A stretch of 64,000 bases of DNA from Polydactylus sextarius (GCA_016801845.1 CM028914.1:16286772-16350771); one strand, 5' to 3'; counted from the stretch's first letter, positions 37,043 to 50,369 are shown. The notes: generated by a model not told the origin, from the sequence alone. Program-made: numbers and translations.

Positions 37043-37280
37043 TAGCACTGAATCGCTGTATAAGTGAAGGATCCAGCTGTAAGCCCCTTTTGCTGGCAAC
37101 CATCCGTTTTCTTTAAGTGTCTCTGAACAAGAGAGTGATTCACTACCTTGTTATGGGGAACTAGTCTGGAGCTGAACCTGGACCACAGCCTCACTGTGGA
37201 GGAGGTATATGGGGTAAAAAAAAAAAAAAAAAAAAAGCCCTACAGGGATCAATGAAGTATCGCATTATTATTATCATTAT
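37043..37280 (+). mobile_element. SINE-like remnant with A tract and LINE-type tail
   Basis: The segment contains TCGCTGTATAAGTGAAGGAT and AAGTGTCTCTGAACAAGAGA, recalling fish SINE bodies (TCGCTTTGGATAAAAGCG, AGTGTCTTTGAGCAAGACA). It ends in an A run of about 22 (37215-37236) followed by CCCTACAGGGATCAATGAAG and ATTATTATC repeats, similar to the GGGGATCAATAAAGTATC tails of fish retroelements. The pieces could be one mosaic element or two nested fragments. Boundaries and class are uncertain. Confidence 0.45.
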
Positions 37281-37650
37281 CATTATGACAGATAAGGGTG
37301 ACGGTCAAGGAGAAAACTCAGCTGGCACTGCCCTTTCATCAACACTCCCTTTGCATTGTAGAGCATCTAATATTCTATTACAATGATGGCAATTAACAGA
37401 GAAATGATAGCGACCCAGTGACAATGGACAAATTTGTGACAACCCTTTCAATTGTTCTTTTGTAGAAGGAAATCTATATCATTGTCTGGGAACGTTGAGC
37501 TGCAATGTGCTGCATCCACGCTTGAGCGCTTTTACAAGTGGTGGTTTAACAAGGAGCAGAGGGCAAAATTTTAGCTCCCTATAAGCTCTTGCAATTACAC
37601 AAGGGGGCAAAAGGGACACTGCTCTTATGCGTGAGCCTAGATGGACGAGG

Positions 37651-37666
37651 TTTTTTTTTTTTTTTT
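37651..37666. repeat. Poly(T) run of 16
   Basis: A homopolymer in otherwise unique sequence between the SINE-like remnant and the LINE fragment. Confidence 0.9.
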
Positions 37667-38049
37667 GTAGAACCATAGCAGAGGCCAAACCAGCTATGTT
37701 TAATCTGGAACACAACCACTTTCTTTCCCCAAAAGAAATATTCCTTATAACAGATGAGCATAACAACCATCAGCAGAACTCATAAAAATACATGGTTGGA
37801 GTGCAAACGTAATACACACATCACACACATAGCACACTGAATCCAAAACGCATCGCCTCAATTTGAGAATAAAAATAAGAATAATAAATAAAATAATAAT
37901 AATAAAAAAAACAAAAAAAAAACAAGGACAGCTGAAGTAACAATGTCACCGCAGATTTCATTATAAATCTGCTGCTGTTGTTCCATGAAAAAGTCCTAAC
38001 CTGACTTCTATAAGCCCCTCTCATATTTAAAAAGCTCAACATGATACCA

Positions 38050-39010
38050 GAAATCTCTGGCTGAATTATTCACTTGAGGCTCTTTCCATGAACAAACCCC
38101 GGTATTATAGTTATGCTGGACCACTGTTATATGAGAACACAACTACTGGGGAGTAAACCCATTGATAATATTATACACATGATACAGCTCCTGTTATTCT
38201 ACTCTGTGCTGTACTGGCAGCAGTCCTACTCTTCTAAATTCATCATTACCAACATGAGTATGAGGGGAAGCTTTAATAAATATTGAATAATATCTTTTTT
38301 TTTTTTTTTTTTGCAACACTGGCAGCTTGCTCCTAAATTTAGCTGTCACACCACTGTACCAAGCAGAACATGCATAATCAAAATGACACTGTATCAGTGA
38401 TGACACAAGGAGTTTTTTTAGACAGAAAAAGTTGAAAAGCCTTGTTCTGTGAAACAGTAACTTGAGTTTTCTGGAACACTTAGACAATATTTTGGCAGCA
38501 ACAGATCCACAGGAGAATGACTCGTCCAATATTATTCCTAAATATGAGACATTTGTCTGGAGTTACAATTTCAGCTCCATTAAAAGAGACTTTCAACTTA
38601 TTTGTTCTTGACAGCTTTTTTTCCCTCGATTCCACACAGGATTGATTCAGTTTCACTCAAATGTATTGAGAGCTTGCTATGTTTTTGTGGCAATCTTATA
38701 TACTTTCTTCTCAAGAGTGATGTCAGTCTCATTGACATTATTCTGTTTTCACTGCACCAATAATGCAGTATCAGCAGCATTTTGCACTCTCTAATGTATC
38801 ATTTATTTTTAAGAAATAAAAGAGGCCCTAGAATAGAACCTTGTGCCATCCCACATGTAATATCCTGAAGATCTGATACGACTTCATGAGATTAAGTTCT
38901 TCCAGTACATTTACAGCAGTATGTCTATAATCGCAGCACTGTAGCTTTGACAGCAGTATAGCACAGTTCACTATGTCAAAGGCTTTTTGCAAATTGAACA
39001 AGGTCATGTT
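38050..39010 (-). pseudogene. Decayed non-LTR retrotransposon (LINE) reverse-transcriptase fragment
   Basis: Read on the minus strand from high to low coordinates, the conserved blocks of a LINE reverse transcriptase appear in order across shifting frames. FNLQKAFDIVNCAILLSKL (from about 38998) matches the F-D-L-Q-K-A-F-D-T-V-N block. CGMAQGSILGPL (38819-38857) matches GVPQGSILGPL. The catalytic YADD box is reduced to N-A-A-D before TALLVQ (near 38755-38785), so the first catalytic Asp is lost. SYLGIILDE then leads into a continuous stretch containing LIQCHFDYACSAWYSG, a run of 18 T on the plus strand (38295-38312) inside the frame, and VGNDEFRRVGLLPVQ. These patterns are typical of Jockey/CR1/Rex-like elements of fish. 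It lacks an endonuclease domain, has frameshifts, and is dead. The 3' boundary is approximate. Confidence 0.88.
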
Positions 39011-40039
39011 AATATATTACCCTTCAAACAGATAAATTAAACAGGTTTCCATAGAGTAATCTTACTATATGTACATTGATACGAAACAAAGGAAGCCACA
39101 AAGATGCTGCAGCAACACAACATTTAAGTTTGAGAAAAAAATTTGAGAAATGTATTTGGTATAGGAGCACTGTATATTATTATACTAAGAATGAATCTGA
39201 CTGTACAGCTACACAGGGTTTGAGCATAGAGGGGTCATGTTCACAATTCATGTATTTTTTATACCTAATTACCAAAAAATGATAGTGACAGAAAAATGTG
39301 ATTCAAGTGTTTTTGAGCAGTCATCCGACAGAAATTATTGTGTATGTAATTATTGATGATATACACCATGGGCTGAATGTCAACACTTATTCCAGTAACT
39401 TTCCTTCATGTTGACATTAACAAAATGGCTTGAGAGGAACACTTGAGGAAGACAATTCCTCATATCTGTCAGGATTACATATTTATGAGGTCCCCAGCTC
39501 AGCATCCAAGGAGGTCGCTATGGTGATACAAACTGATGTATATTCTAACAATGAACTTTGTGTGTCAAAGAATGCCTCAGAGCATTGTTGAAATGGTTAG
39601 TACAGATCCTACCATGGCGCCCTGTGCTGTTTTCAGATCAGCAAATACACAATTAAAAAGGCAGTCATGCTGAGGCCACTCTAATCAATGTACTGTTACG
39701 AAGAAATGTAATGAAAGGATGATGGAGTGATGCCTTCAGGAGGCTGCTATATTGTTAGGGCAGAGCGTAACACTGTTGTGGGAAAACAATATTTTATTAG
39801 CACATCTCTAGTGCTGGCCAAGTCAGCCTCCAAACAAAAAAGTGGTTTGAAAATGAGCAATATTTTCTTGTAAACAAACCATATTCCTGGTAAATACAAT
39901 TTTGTGTTTGCTGTACTCTTAGGTAATGCCAATTATGCATTATACAAATGTAATACTGTCACCCAGGGAGTGTTGTTTACCTTACTTTGAGATAAGATGG
40001 CAATTAAGGTAGATTCTGTCTTGTTCTATCCTTCAAATC

Positions 40040-40600
40040 AGCCATCTGTATTACAGAGCATATTGTATAATTTGAGAAAAAAAAAGCTGAAGCTTTCAAA
40101 TAGCGCAAAAGCCAGCTCAGCTTTGCAACGAGGCTTAGAGGTGATGCATTGCTCATTTAAAACTGCCACTTTGACCCTTTTACGCAACACAGGAAATCAT
40201 CTGCAAGGGTCTTCCTTCCTGTATGAATGGGACTTCAGTATGTTGTGGTGTCTGGCTTTGCTTTTGGCCTCACGGAGGCATGTCCACACAGTTGAGCTCA
40301 GTATGCTTGAGGAAGTGGGCCTTGGCCTCGTCCATCAATCCGCCTGTCTTCCTTTGCCAAGCTGCAGGGAACTACCCATTATGGAGTCATTTTATTAATA
40401 GGGCCCCTTTCCTCTCCGCCACACTCTTGCAGAGTGCCTCCTCATTCTGTCAGAATGGAGTATGCCTGCAAGCTACCTCCATGAAACTGCTGCACCAGGG
40501 CCCTCCCTCATTCTCCCATGTGAAAGCCCAGGCTGGGAAATATTGTGCTTTCAAGCTAAAATAGTATTTGGAGAGGTGAGCAATCCCTAAGCCCTAGAGC
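40040..40600. promoter_or_regulatory. Long unique block resembling a conserved non-coding element
   Basis: More than 500 bp with no microsatellite, balanced GC content and high sequence complexity stands out against AT-rich flanks. It contains ATTATGGAGTCATTTTATTA and CATTGCTCATTTAAAACTG. Overlapping plus-strand frames (39997-40398, 40223-40564) have no family resemblance, so coding is unlikely. The identification rests on texture only. Confidence 0.3.
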
Positions 40601-42659
40601 AAACAGTTTAACATTGAGGACTTATTTAAAATGATGTCCTTCCTGCTGGAAAGCCAATCAGATTTCTCTTTTAGTAGACACACACACCCACATTCACACA
40701 CAGAAATACACATGAAACAGGTTTTATACAACCTGCTCCTTATTCCTTCCTTGTTAATGTAAATATAGCAGCAAGCAGCCATGACTGGCGGCCACAAAAA
40801 GGTCAGAGGATCCTATGAACTGTGGGGAAACTGTGTCAAAACGTGACGCAGACATTGGGCTGCCAAGAGATTTCTTTAAATGGGCAAATAGGTTAAACAT
40901 GTGAGGAGACTGCAAAAGGATGAAAAGGATTAGACTGAAATCGTCATCATGGGGGTTAGGTACGTGATTTCTATTAGACACATTGGCCTTTTAATATACA
41001 ATAAGATTAATAACCTCTAATAATGCCCACATACAGCAGTGTCTTATTTGGAATTAAAATATTCTGACAGTCAAGAGCTTTTTTTTTTCTCCTTTACTGT
41101 CTCTAGTCTTTGGTGATGCTTTTCTCCGTTTCCATCGCTAATGCAGTAAAAAGTGAATTTCTGCTGACTGACACACTGAGGTGCTACAGACGTTTAAAAC
41201 CCTCTTCAAGAATCATATCCCAATCATTTCTGAGACACAGAGCAGCCCAATTAAAACCTATTATAAACCATTTCTACATAGAATCAATTGTTAGTTTAAT
41301 TATTTCTACCTGCTTGCTCTGGGGAAGTCCGACTCGGTATTTATAAGCGTTGAGACTTTTAACGCTAGTCAAAATTCAACATGCAGAAAATAAGCATTGT
41401 GGGTGAGTCAGTGATTCGCTTCAGTGATTCACTGAAGAACTGTCTAAGAAAGTTTTCACTTCTCTTGCAGACTCACACATTCAACCATATATCCATCTTT
41501 TACTCTTCGTTTAATTGTCTGCATAGTGCTGAGTGAAAGTAAAACTATAGACAGACTATACGTTGAGATTAACATCGACATTATTTACTACTAACACTTG
41601 CATTATTACTAAGGATAAATAGATTTTTTATGCTTTGTGAATATGTATCATCATACTATCATCCTTACCTGGTTCTTTAAATATATACTAGTATTCAGTC
41701 ACATTATGCACCGTAAATAACATTTTGGTGATATGATTTTTGAAATGACTAGTTCCATCAGACCCATTAATTTTGAGAAGAAACCTGCTAATAATGTTGC
41801 ATGTACTCAGGCACCAGGGAAGCCCATGCAGCTTCAGCAAACATAGAGCATTTCAGTCACACAATGAGAGGAACGAGCAAACATGTTCGGATTCAATCAG
41901 CTTATTAATGAAATGAGGAGTCTCTGCCCTGCATAGTAAAATAGAAAGACGTGGTTGCGAAATACTGACTTAACCGCGCTTTTCCTTTATTCAGAGTCAA
42001 GGAGCGACTACCTCAAAATTAACCTAGTCTGAAAGAGAGCAAGTAATTCTCAGAGAAATAGTGTCTTTGCTCTTTTCAACACATGAATCTAAGAGATGGC
42101 CTTGAATTGGCGAGGTCGATATCGGCTCCTTTGTTGGTGATGAGAATACTCAGGAATCCGAAAAGGTCCACTGCTGCACCTCTGCAGCTGCCAGAGCTTT
42201 AACTACATGACACGGCTTGTAATGCCTTTGAATAACCATCTAGAAAATAATATTTAATAACAGACTTTTTGTATTCATGAATCAGTGAAAGTGCTCGATG
42301 ACAGTATGCTCTGGCGTTCACAGGTCCGATGAACATAAATCTCTCTTAGGAGACAAGGTGTGTATTATGTACTTTGATATCAATAGGTGAACAAGAGGGA
42401 TAAAATGAGCTGCTAGCTTGAGCTGAATAACATTCATTTCGCTCACAATGGCCACCATCACTAATACCTGTAGTGTTTTACTTAGATTAGGCTTAAGCTT
42501 TTTTAAAAGGCCATTTCAATAATTTGACATTTCTCCTCAGAATGGGAGAATGAGCACTGATAAAAACTTTTTTTTTTTTGCTCCTTTTCATGCAAAACAC
42601 TTTCATCTGTCATTTTGTGATAGCCCGTCTCTCTTTGTCAGCATAAATACGGGAGCCCC

Positions 42660-42830
42660 TATTTGAATATGGTTACACATCCCTCTATTTATTAAAGCTT
42701 GGATTAACATGACAGGAAGTTTTGTCTGGGGGCTCTTTAAGATGGCTCAGAGAGGCAATCTGGTGACAGTAATAGGATCCAGCTAATATACTTGACTGAT
42801 GCTCCTTTCCCAGTGTTATAAAGCAGAACA
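42660..42830. promoter_or_regulatory. Unique block resembling a conserved non-coding element
   Basis: A repeat-free segment just left of the GT repeat contains TTTATTAAAGCTTGGATTAA and AATAGGATCCAGCTAATATA. The mix of homeodomain-type cores (GGATTA, CTAATA) in balanced sequence is suggestive only. Confidence 0.22.
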
Positions 42831-42868
42831 ATGGGAGTGGGGTACTGGGAGTGAATACATTGTGTTTT

Positions 42869-42937
42869 GTGTGTGTGTGTGTGTATGGGTCTATATGTAT
42901 GTGTGTGTGTGCACACATGTGCATGCATGTGTGTGTC
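42869..42937. repeat. Interrupted (GT)n microsatellite
   Basis: GT runs at 42869-42884, 42899-42911 and 42927-42937 separated by short mixed sequence including GCATGCATG. Confidence 0.94.
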
Positions 42938-43806
42938 TGGAGGGACAAGGGTGCACTAATCAGCCAGAATACCATCACTTAGCAAATATAAGGGCTGAAG
43001 AAATAAAAATACTAAAGGTCACAGAGCAATTCCATCAGGACAACTATGCTACAATTAACTGAATAGACAAAGGCTCTGGCATTAGTGAGAGCTATAATCA
43101 TGTTTTTACTTGAGACTATGTGAGTTTGTAGAGATTTGTTAAAGGTTGGTTTAAAAAAAAAACTAAAAGTAATTCTTTTCATTATTGCATTTCTTGCACC
43201 AGCAAGTTTTTTTTTTTTTTGCTTCGGTGGAAGGTGAACGGGGAATACTGGTCCCAACAAGTCCAGACATTTCCTGTATTTTTATTGAGGACATTTTAAT
43301 ATAGAAATTTTACTTAGTAAAGTTTACCTAGTTTGGTAAATAAGGATCTGATAGTAAAACAATCGTTATGGTGTAACATAATCACAGCTGCAATGATTAA
43401 TTTTAGCAAATGAATCGACTGTTTAAGTCTCTTTTCAAACAAAAAAATCGTTTTATACAAGACTAGATGACATCACCTTGGGCTATAGGACATAGAATGG
43501 ACCATTATTTCAATTAAACGATCTTGACATAATTGACAGTGATTAATTGATAAGTAAATGGTTTTACGCTAGAAGAATTTAGAAGAATGAGTAAATATTT
43601 TTACTGTGATGTTTTGCATTGAGTTAAACTTCCATATTTCATATTTTTGTCATTTATATTTGTGAGACTCGCTACAAACTTCACTATGATCCACATTTGC
43701 TGTTTTCCCGTGGTTAAATCTATTTCTGTCGATACATTACCATATGTCATGACATTTCCATATGTCAGATAGTTGCTCTGGATGGACAGCGTGTTTCAGT
43801 GAGTGA

Positions 43807-43814
43807 GTGTGTAG

Positions 43815-43848
<34 letters not shown>

Positions 43849-43853
43849 GTGTA
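43807..43853. repeat. (GT)n microsatellite, interrupted
   Basis: GT dinucleotides with breaks at TAGG and TTT; about 25 bp pure at the right end. Confidence 0.97.
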
Positions 43854-46809
43854 TGCTGGGTTAACAGATTAAACACACATCTGTTTGAGAGATAGAAGGG
43901 AATCTGTGTTTCTCCCCCAAACCTCTCAATACTAATTAACGATCCACTGATAGTGGCCAAATGCCAACTGTCATTAGCACCCAAAACAACACAAGCACAC
44001 AGATGTAGATCCGCGCACACACTCAAACGCAGATGCTATGCGGTCACCCACACCAGACCAACACAAGCCATCTGTAGATTAGATACATACAGACACAATG
44101 TTCTCCATTTTTCCCGAAAGAGAAAAAAACGATGCAAAAAATGAAACTGTGTGCAGTGACCAAACAAAACATCAAGTCAATCTGATCTGTACTTGAAGAC
44201 AATTACCTGCAGATTTGATAGTAAGCTACTCTTGTTAAACAGACAGTTTGCACTTTATGCATGCTTTAAGACATGAATGACAACCTCAATTCTCGAGTAG
44301 CTGTGGACCTTTGACTTCATCACTGATAGTGCCATTTGCGTGCTCTCAAGCAGTGTGCTTGGTAAAAGCATCTGACAACTTTCTTTGATTTTATTTAGCG
44401 AGGATTTCAGCTATGCCTGTATCTAAAAGCAACACGCCACCCACTCTCTCTTTCTCTTGCGATGGTTTCTCTCTCTCTCTCTTCCCGTATCTGTCACTCT
44501 CTGCCTGGTGACAGGGTCAGATAGAAAGAGCAAAGTGGTGAGAGGTGTGACACTGTGAGCAGATGAGGGTCTCACTGTATGGAAGCCCCCAGCATGACAC
44601 CCATCACAGCTACGCAGACAGCCGCCAGTTGGTTCGAATAATGCCACCCACACTGGCTCCAGCAGGGAGTCCAGAAGCTACATGAAGGCCAGAAGCCAAT
44701 GGACCACTAGGAGAAGATTGATATTTCAGTTCTGCTATCGGTAATCAAACAGAGCCATCATTAACATCCATTAAAATGTCAAAAACAAAATATACCATAG
44801 TGGAAATCATGTTTGCTCGGTAAATTTCAACGCTGTGATATTTTTCTGCATGTTGAACTGTGTTTAATAGGTGCCTGTGCTTGTAAATGACAACAGCTAA
44901 GGGGAATACATCAACCTAAAATTCCTTTCTTGAAATCCGGAGTGGAGCCTTGTCTCGTCTCATCTCTTTCTCTCTCTCTCTCTCTCTCCGTGCAGCCTGC
45001 CTGCCGCCATCTCACGACAGCATCTCTCCATCTCTCACAGCCCTCTGATCTCTGTGTCAACAGGCGACACCAGCAGCTCACACTAACTCAGCATGCATCA
45101 GTCCATCTGCAAGGCACACCGTCTACAAATGCATTTAGCATAGACTTTGGGTACGATTAATGGCGCAGTTAGCGAACAACGTAAAGCGCTGATGTCTTTA
45201 CACCTGACAAGGTACCAGTTGAAGGGTGCCTTCCCTAGCAATAAAGACAGCTAGTGAACCCTTCTGCGCATCGTCTTCCACAAGGCTGCGAATTTACGAG
45301 CAGCAGGTATGAGATCAAAGCCGCTGCTGACAGACTCTGCAAACACAAAGATTTATTCAACTCATCAAGAATTGTTGCAATGTTTTATCAGCGGCCTCCT
45401 ATCTCGCTGTGTACCTATACTGATGGGGGTTTATTAGTTGTCAGGAGGCTGGGTGGGAGGCTGCACGGTTGTCCAGCTCAGGTCCAAACTCATACAGAGG
45501 TTGTGATGACAGGATCCGAAGCACTCTGTGGTTACTCAGTGGAATTCAAATGCCAATCCCCCTGCCCAGCGCCATCTCTTCTCCTTCTCTCTCTCTCTCT
45601 CTCTCGTTTGTCACATCTCCCTCTCTCTTCCCTCCCCTCTCTCCCCCAGTGTTTGTCAGGGTTGGTGATTAGCTGTCACCCTCTGCAGAAGCAGATAACA
45701 CCCCACACAGCCTGTTTCCCCTCTGGGAGCATGCACACACGTAAAACAGGAGAACACACTAACAAATACACAAGTGTGTGCACATGCATGCAAACTAAAG
45801 ACACTTAAAAATTCTGTCAAACGCAGTCAAAAAGGAAGAGTTCATCGCATTTACAAAAAATTCAGTTCAACTCATCCACACTGGCACTGTGGTAACTGTG
45901 AATATCATTTAGATTTTTATCAATTCTGATGTCAATTAATATTATACATCAATTAATATTATGCAAAATTACAGCGCTTATCTAATTCTGGTTCTAATTC
46001 CTTTATTTTCAGCAGATAATGAGCGTTGAGTTAGGATGCAGTGGTTATGGCTGTCTTCCTCTGTGTTTTTTTTTGTTTTTGTTTTTATTTTGTCTTTTTT
46101 AAAACAAACAGTCGTCGCAATCAGATGATTATGTTCGAGCGACCTGCGTTAGTGATCGTATATTAATATTTTCAACAACTGACAAAAACAAGCAATCAAA
46201 AAAATTGCGCTTTTTCTATCTTCCTTTTTTTTTTCCCCGACCACCCTCTGAGTTGGTTCAGTCCAAACCATCGCAGATCGTTTGCTGCTGAATGCTTTGG
46301 CTGTCAATCACAGGTCTGTCAGTCCTCACAGTTTACATGGGTGGAAAAACATGGCACCGCGATGACAGGCAGAAAATAGAGCACAGGAAAAAAGGTAGCT
46401 TAGTGTATGTTCAATGTACATGCTTGGCCCACTGGCGACTAAATACAAAGTTTAACTTTTAACGGAAAAGTAGAGTTGTGCTGTCACTGGTTTGTGAGCT
46501 AGCGAACATTGCCAGGATACCACACGACAACTTTAACGTACTTACTATATCATAACACACACCCAAAACTGATAGCGTCACCTCATAAAAGTCTACACTG
46601 GCAGCACACGGACAAGCAGAGCACAACAGCAGCTGCGTACAGCAGCCAGTTATTCAAACCACTGGGTGACAGTGAGAAATAGCCAAATAAATCTGTTATA
46701 TTGTAATTTATTCCCATGCATGCTTCTCAGAGTAGTCAGCGGCTCTTCTGGCGACAGCGTCCGTCCCTCGCCTCTCCTGCCATGAGCACGCAAACAGATG
46801 TGTGAGCGC

Positions 46810-46823
46810 GTTGCCATGGTTAC
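46810..46823. promoter_or_regulatory. X-box-like RFX motif
   Basis: GTTGCCATGGTTAC matches the RFX X-box consensus GTNRCC-N0-3-RGYAAC except at one position of the right half (GGTTAC in place of GGTAAC). RFX factors bind such palindromes in ciliary and neural genes. It sits in a locally GC-richer stretch (about 46740-46860) with several CpGs. Confidence 0.45.
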
Positions 46824-48903
46824 AGGGACGCTCTGTGTCTCTGTTGCTCTGAAACTTTCTTCATGATTCCTAGTGACAGGTTTTCAGGTTAGTATGCATC
46901 TGCAAAATCACGAATGTAGCTGTATCTCACTAAGATTTGACATTATACAGGGTGGCCAACATTAACCATTAGTTAATTGACTTAATTTAGCTGCCAAGGT
47001 GTCAGAAGATGAAATACCTCTGTGGTTTTGTCAGCAGATAAATCTGAAAGCACCTCTGACATAATCAATTACAAGACTATGACAAAGTCAAGACAAAATA
47101 ATTCAGTTAAGAACTCTTGGCTGCCTTTCTAAGGTTAATAAAATCTTTTTTTTTTTTATGGATAAAATCATTCTACGGGATCTATTTTCTTTGAACAATG
47201 TGTTTTGTTGTGTAATTGGTCAATGCTAAACAAAAGAAAATGCAACAAGGCAGAGGGCACAGGCCAACTGAAAAATGTTCAAAAGGAGGACTAGTGGAAA
47301 TGTACACCAAGCATTTTTTAAAATTATTTAATTAGATACAGTTACAAAGTGTAGAGTACCCGTGACCTTGTTATCATCAATCGTCCTATCAGGGCAACTC
47401 AAGTATAAGCAGTGGGAGAATGAGGTGAGGAAATAGAACGGTGTAAATATTCACAAAAAGTAGATAGGTCTTGTCATATTCACTTTAAAAGCAAAAATTC
47501 ACTATCACCATACATTGATCATTATGTTCACATTCAAGCCACCTTTGTGTAAAATAAACATTGGCATTAGATTTAGATATTCCACTCATTTTACTGTTAA
47601 GACTTTGAAGAACATCTACCTTGTTTTTAATTATCCAAATAATACTGTAATGTGTTGTGACAATAATTCATGAATGTTAAGTGTTTGTTGTCTTGTTCAG
47701 GTCTTCAGGTCTTGTTTGACCTTGAAAACAGCATAGTAGCCTGCAAGCCTCTATCTTTTCATGCTATATAAGGTTCTTTATATGTATATATATATATAAT
47801 CTCAAATGTGGAATACCCAATTCCTCTAATAATCATTTCCTGTCCTGGTCTGCCCAATTATGTACATTTCTTAATGCATTTGTGCTTTTCATTGCACCTG
47901 CAATACAACAGATCTAAGACTAATGAAGGTGGCTGTTTCTTGACTTAATCCAAGAGGTTAGGTTGGTGTAGAACTTCAGCTAATTTGTTTTAAATTACAT
48001 TTTTTTTTCCTGTGGAAGGACCCTCACACCCTCTGCCAATTATGTACCTTTCCAAGTTTGAAACCCCCATTTTAGATCCTAACCAGACACTTGTGCCCCT
48101 CAGTCTATCCCCCATTCATTATTGCATGTTATTTTCATTACACTCTGATCTACTTGTGTCAGAGTGTACTTTGACTAAAACCTAAAAGCCAAGTGGCTCA
48201 TTAGCAGTTCTCATGAAGCTGTCCAACTGCAGCTAGCAGGCAATCTCGCTGTGATTCGGTCTATTTTCACCATTTTAACTGGAGATATAGACACATAGGT
48301 GTATCTAGATCTTCTTCCTTCTAATGCTATAGCTGACATTTCAAGCTTCCAACCCAAAACAAGAAAAATGCCCATTGCTCCCATCTAATAATGAAGCCTA
48401 ACAAGTCAAACATAAGCTTTTTTAGGAACAGGCAGAGCTTTAACCTGCACACTTGAAACTAACTAAACATGAAGAAAAAAAGTCCTTCCTTGAACACTTG
48501 GAAAGCACTTTTATGAACACAGCACAAACTGTCTCCTCATTCATCTCATTCCCGCACTTATACACAACTTCATCTCACAGCCAAGTCACTTGAATTTTTG
48601 AGGAATCATCAAAAGAGACAGCATAAGCAGGACACACAAGAGGTGCCAAAAAAAGAAATGTGCTGAGTCTGACAGACCCTTATGCATGTAGTATTTACAA
48701 ACGGATAGAGCTCAGATGACTAAGGGCTGCTATTTCTGAACCAAATATGCAGACCCAGACAGGATTACTCCAGTGTTACTCCAGGTAACTTGTGCCCTTT
48801 CCATCATGGCGACAGGTGCTGCATCAGTTGAGACAGGATACACAGGATATTTCAAGGTCATTTTGTTGTCCTTAAGGAAAATGAGCTAAAGCGTCAAAGC
48901 ACT

Positions 48904-48921
48904 CTCTATCTATCTATCTAT
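48904..48921. repeat. (TCTA)n short tandem repeat
   Basis: About four TCTA units after CACTCTC. Confidence 0.92.
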
Positions 48922-50366
48922 TTCCCGTGGTGTAGTTATTGTTAAAAATGTGTTTTGTGACAGTTAAAGTTATGAAAACTAGAAATCATTGTTAAACAAA
49001 TTCACACAACCTGTCATCAACAGCACACTGATATATGAAGCATACTGAAGCCACTGTTCCATTGGGGGTGACAGCAGGGGGTTGTCTGGTAACTCTAATG
49101 CAACCTCATTTCATAAGATGCTGCTTTGGTAGATCAAATACCCACAAGTGTGCTGTATTTCTATTGTTCATCCAGTGACTGTCTTGATTTATGAACGTCT
49201 GCTGGACATCCGATAAGCATAATAACTTCTCAGACAGAACTTCCACCATCGTATTTCAAGCCTCAGATATACACGAAGCACCATCAAAAGAAAGGATGGC
49301 AAGTAAAAGAATTCTCTGTGTATATTTATGAAAGATGCATATGGACTAAACTCAAACTAGCTAATGAACTGAGTGAGTTGCCAGCTGACAAAACAAAACT
49401 CACTTTGAAAGATATTTTGACATAAAAAAATAGTCTGCAATGACTTCACAATACAAAGATGTTGTTGTAAGCTTAAAAGGGTATTTAGAGAAAATTCAGA
49501 GCAAGAGAGGTAAAAAACAACACACACAGACACAAAAAAAAACATGGTCCAATTTTTCATCATGCTGCTGGAAAGGTCAAAGACAACACAATTTGTTTGA
49601 GCAAGCAACAACACTCAGTATGTACAAAGACTCCAAAAGCAACTAAAAAGCAACAGCTTTGATCTACATTGACTTTCTAAGGAGTGCAACAGGCCTGAGG
49701 TCCCTCAAGAGTTTGATATCATTTCCAACCATCTCCTGTATTCTGGTTATGTTAATGCTACGCAGCTTCAAGCTGATGCAGGCACAACTAGCAGCCAGAT
49801 CCATTCGCAACCCTCCCTATGACACCTCTAGTGAACCCAACAGTACGCTTTTCATTATTTAATAGAAAACACAAGGACTCCGATTTAACAGCGAAGCAAA
49901 AACTAATCCTGGCACATAGCGTCGTTCAACATTAGTCATGTATTTTTTTGTTTGATCAAGAGGTTGAGCAGGCAGTGCCTCTGCCCTCTTCACACTACAG
50001 GTTTTCATTCCCATCCAACAAACAATGCCACAGGTTTAACTTTGAATTAATACAGCAGGATAGGATCACCTTGCTTTCCTCTCCTCATATCATCTCTGCT
50101 GTCACATTACGAAGAAGGATTGAAATGTAGCAGATAAATATACAGCGTGGCTTTATCTGCTGCCCCTAAGCAGCTTTACTCAAAGGAAAGCTCAAACAAT
50201 GTTGGCTAATCATAGCATTTCAAGAGTCAATGTGTCATCTTGAAATTGTCAAGAACAAGAGGTGATTTCCTAGGAGATGACAGCCCCGTTATGGATGCAC
50301 AATGGAAAAGTAGGGTACAGTGAAGCAAAGGGGTGAAACAGCGATGAAACACAGGCTGTGTATATA

Positions 50367-50369
<3 letters not shown>

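Larger units (their letters stand above)
39020..46200. other. Intronic sequence, no gene supported
   Basis: The region holds GT repeats at 42869-42937 and 43807-43853, a T run at 43207-43220, CT runs at 44466-44482, 44965-44987 and 45586-45604, and a duplicated ATCAATTAATATTAT unit near 45930-45962. A 19-bp palindrome (CTTCAGTGATTCACTGAAG, 41419-41437) is present. The 184-codon plus frame at 45254-45808 crosses CT repeats and is not convincing. Two enhancer-like blocks are listed separately. Confidence 0.55.

Noticed and set aside
45254..45808. 184-codon plus-strand open frame
   Set aside because: It crosses CT repeats (SLLLLSLSLSRLSHLPLSSL) and has no resemblance to a known protein.
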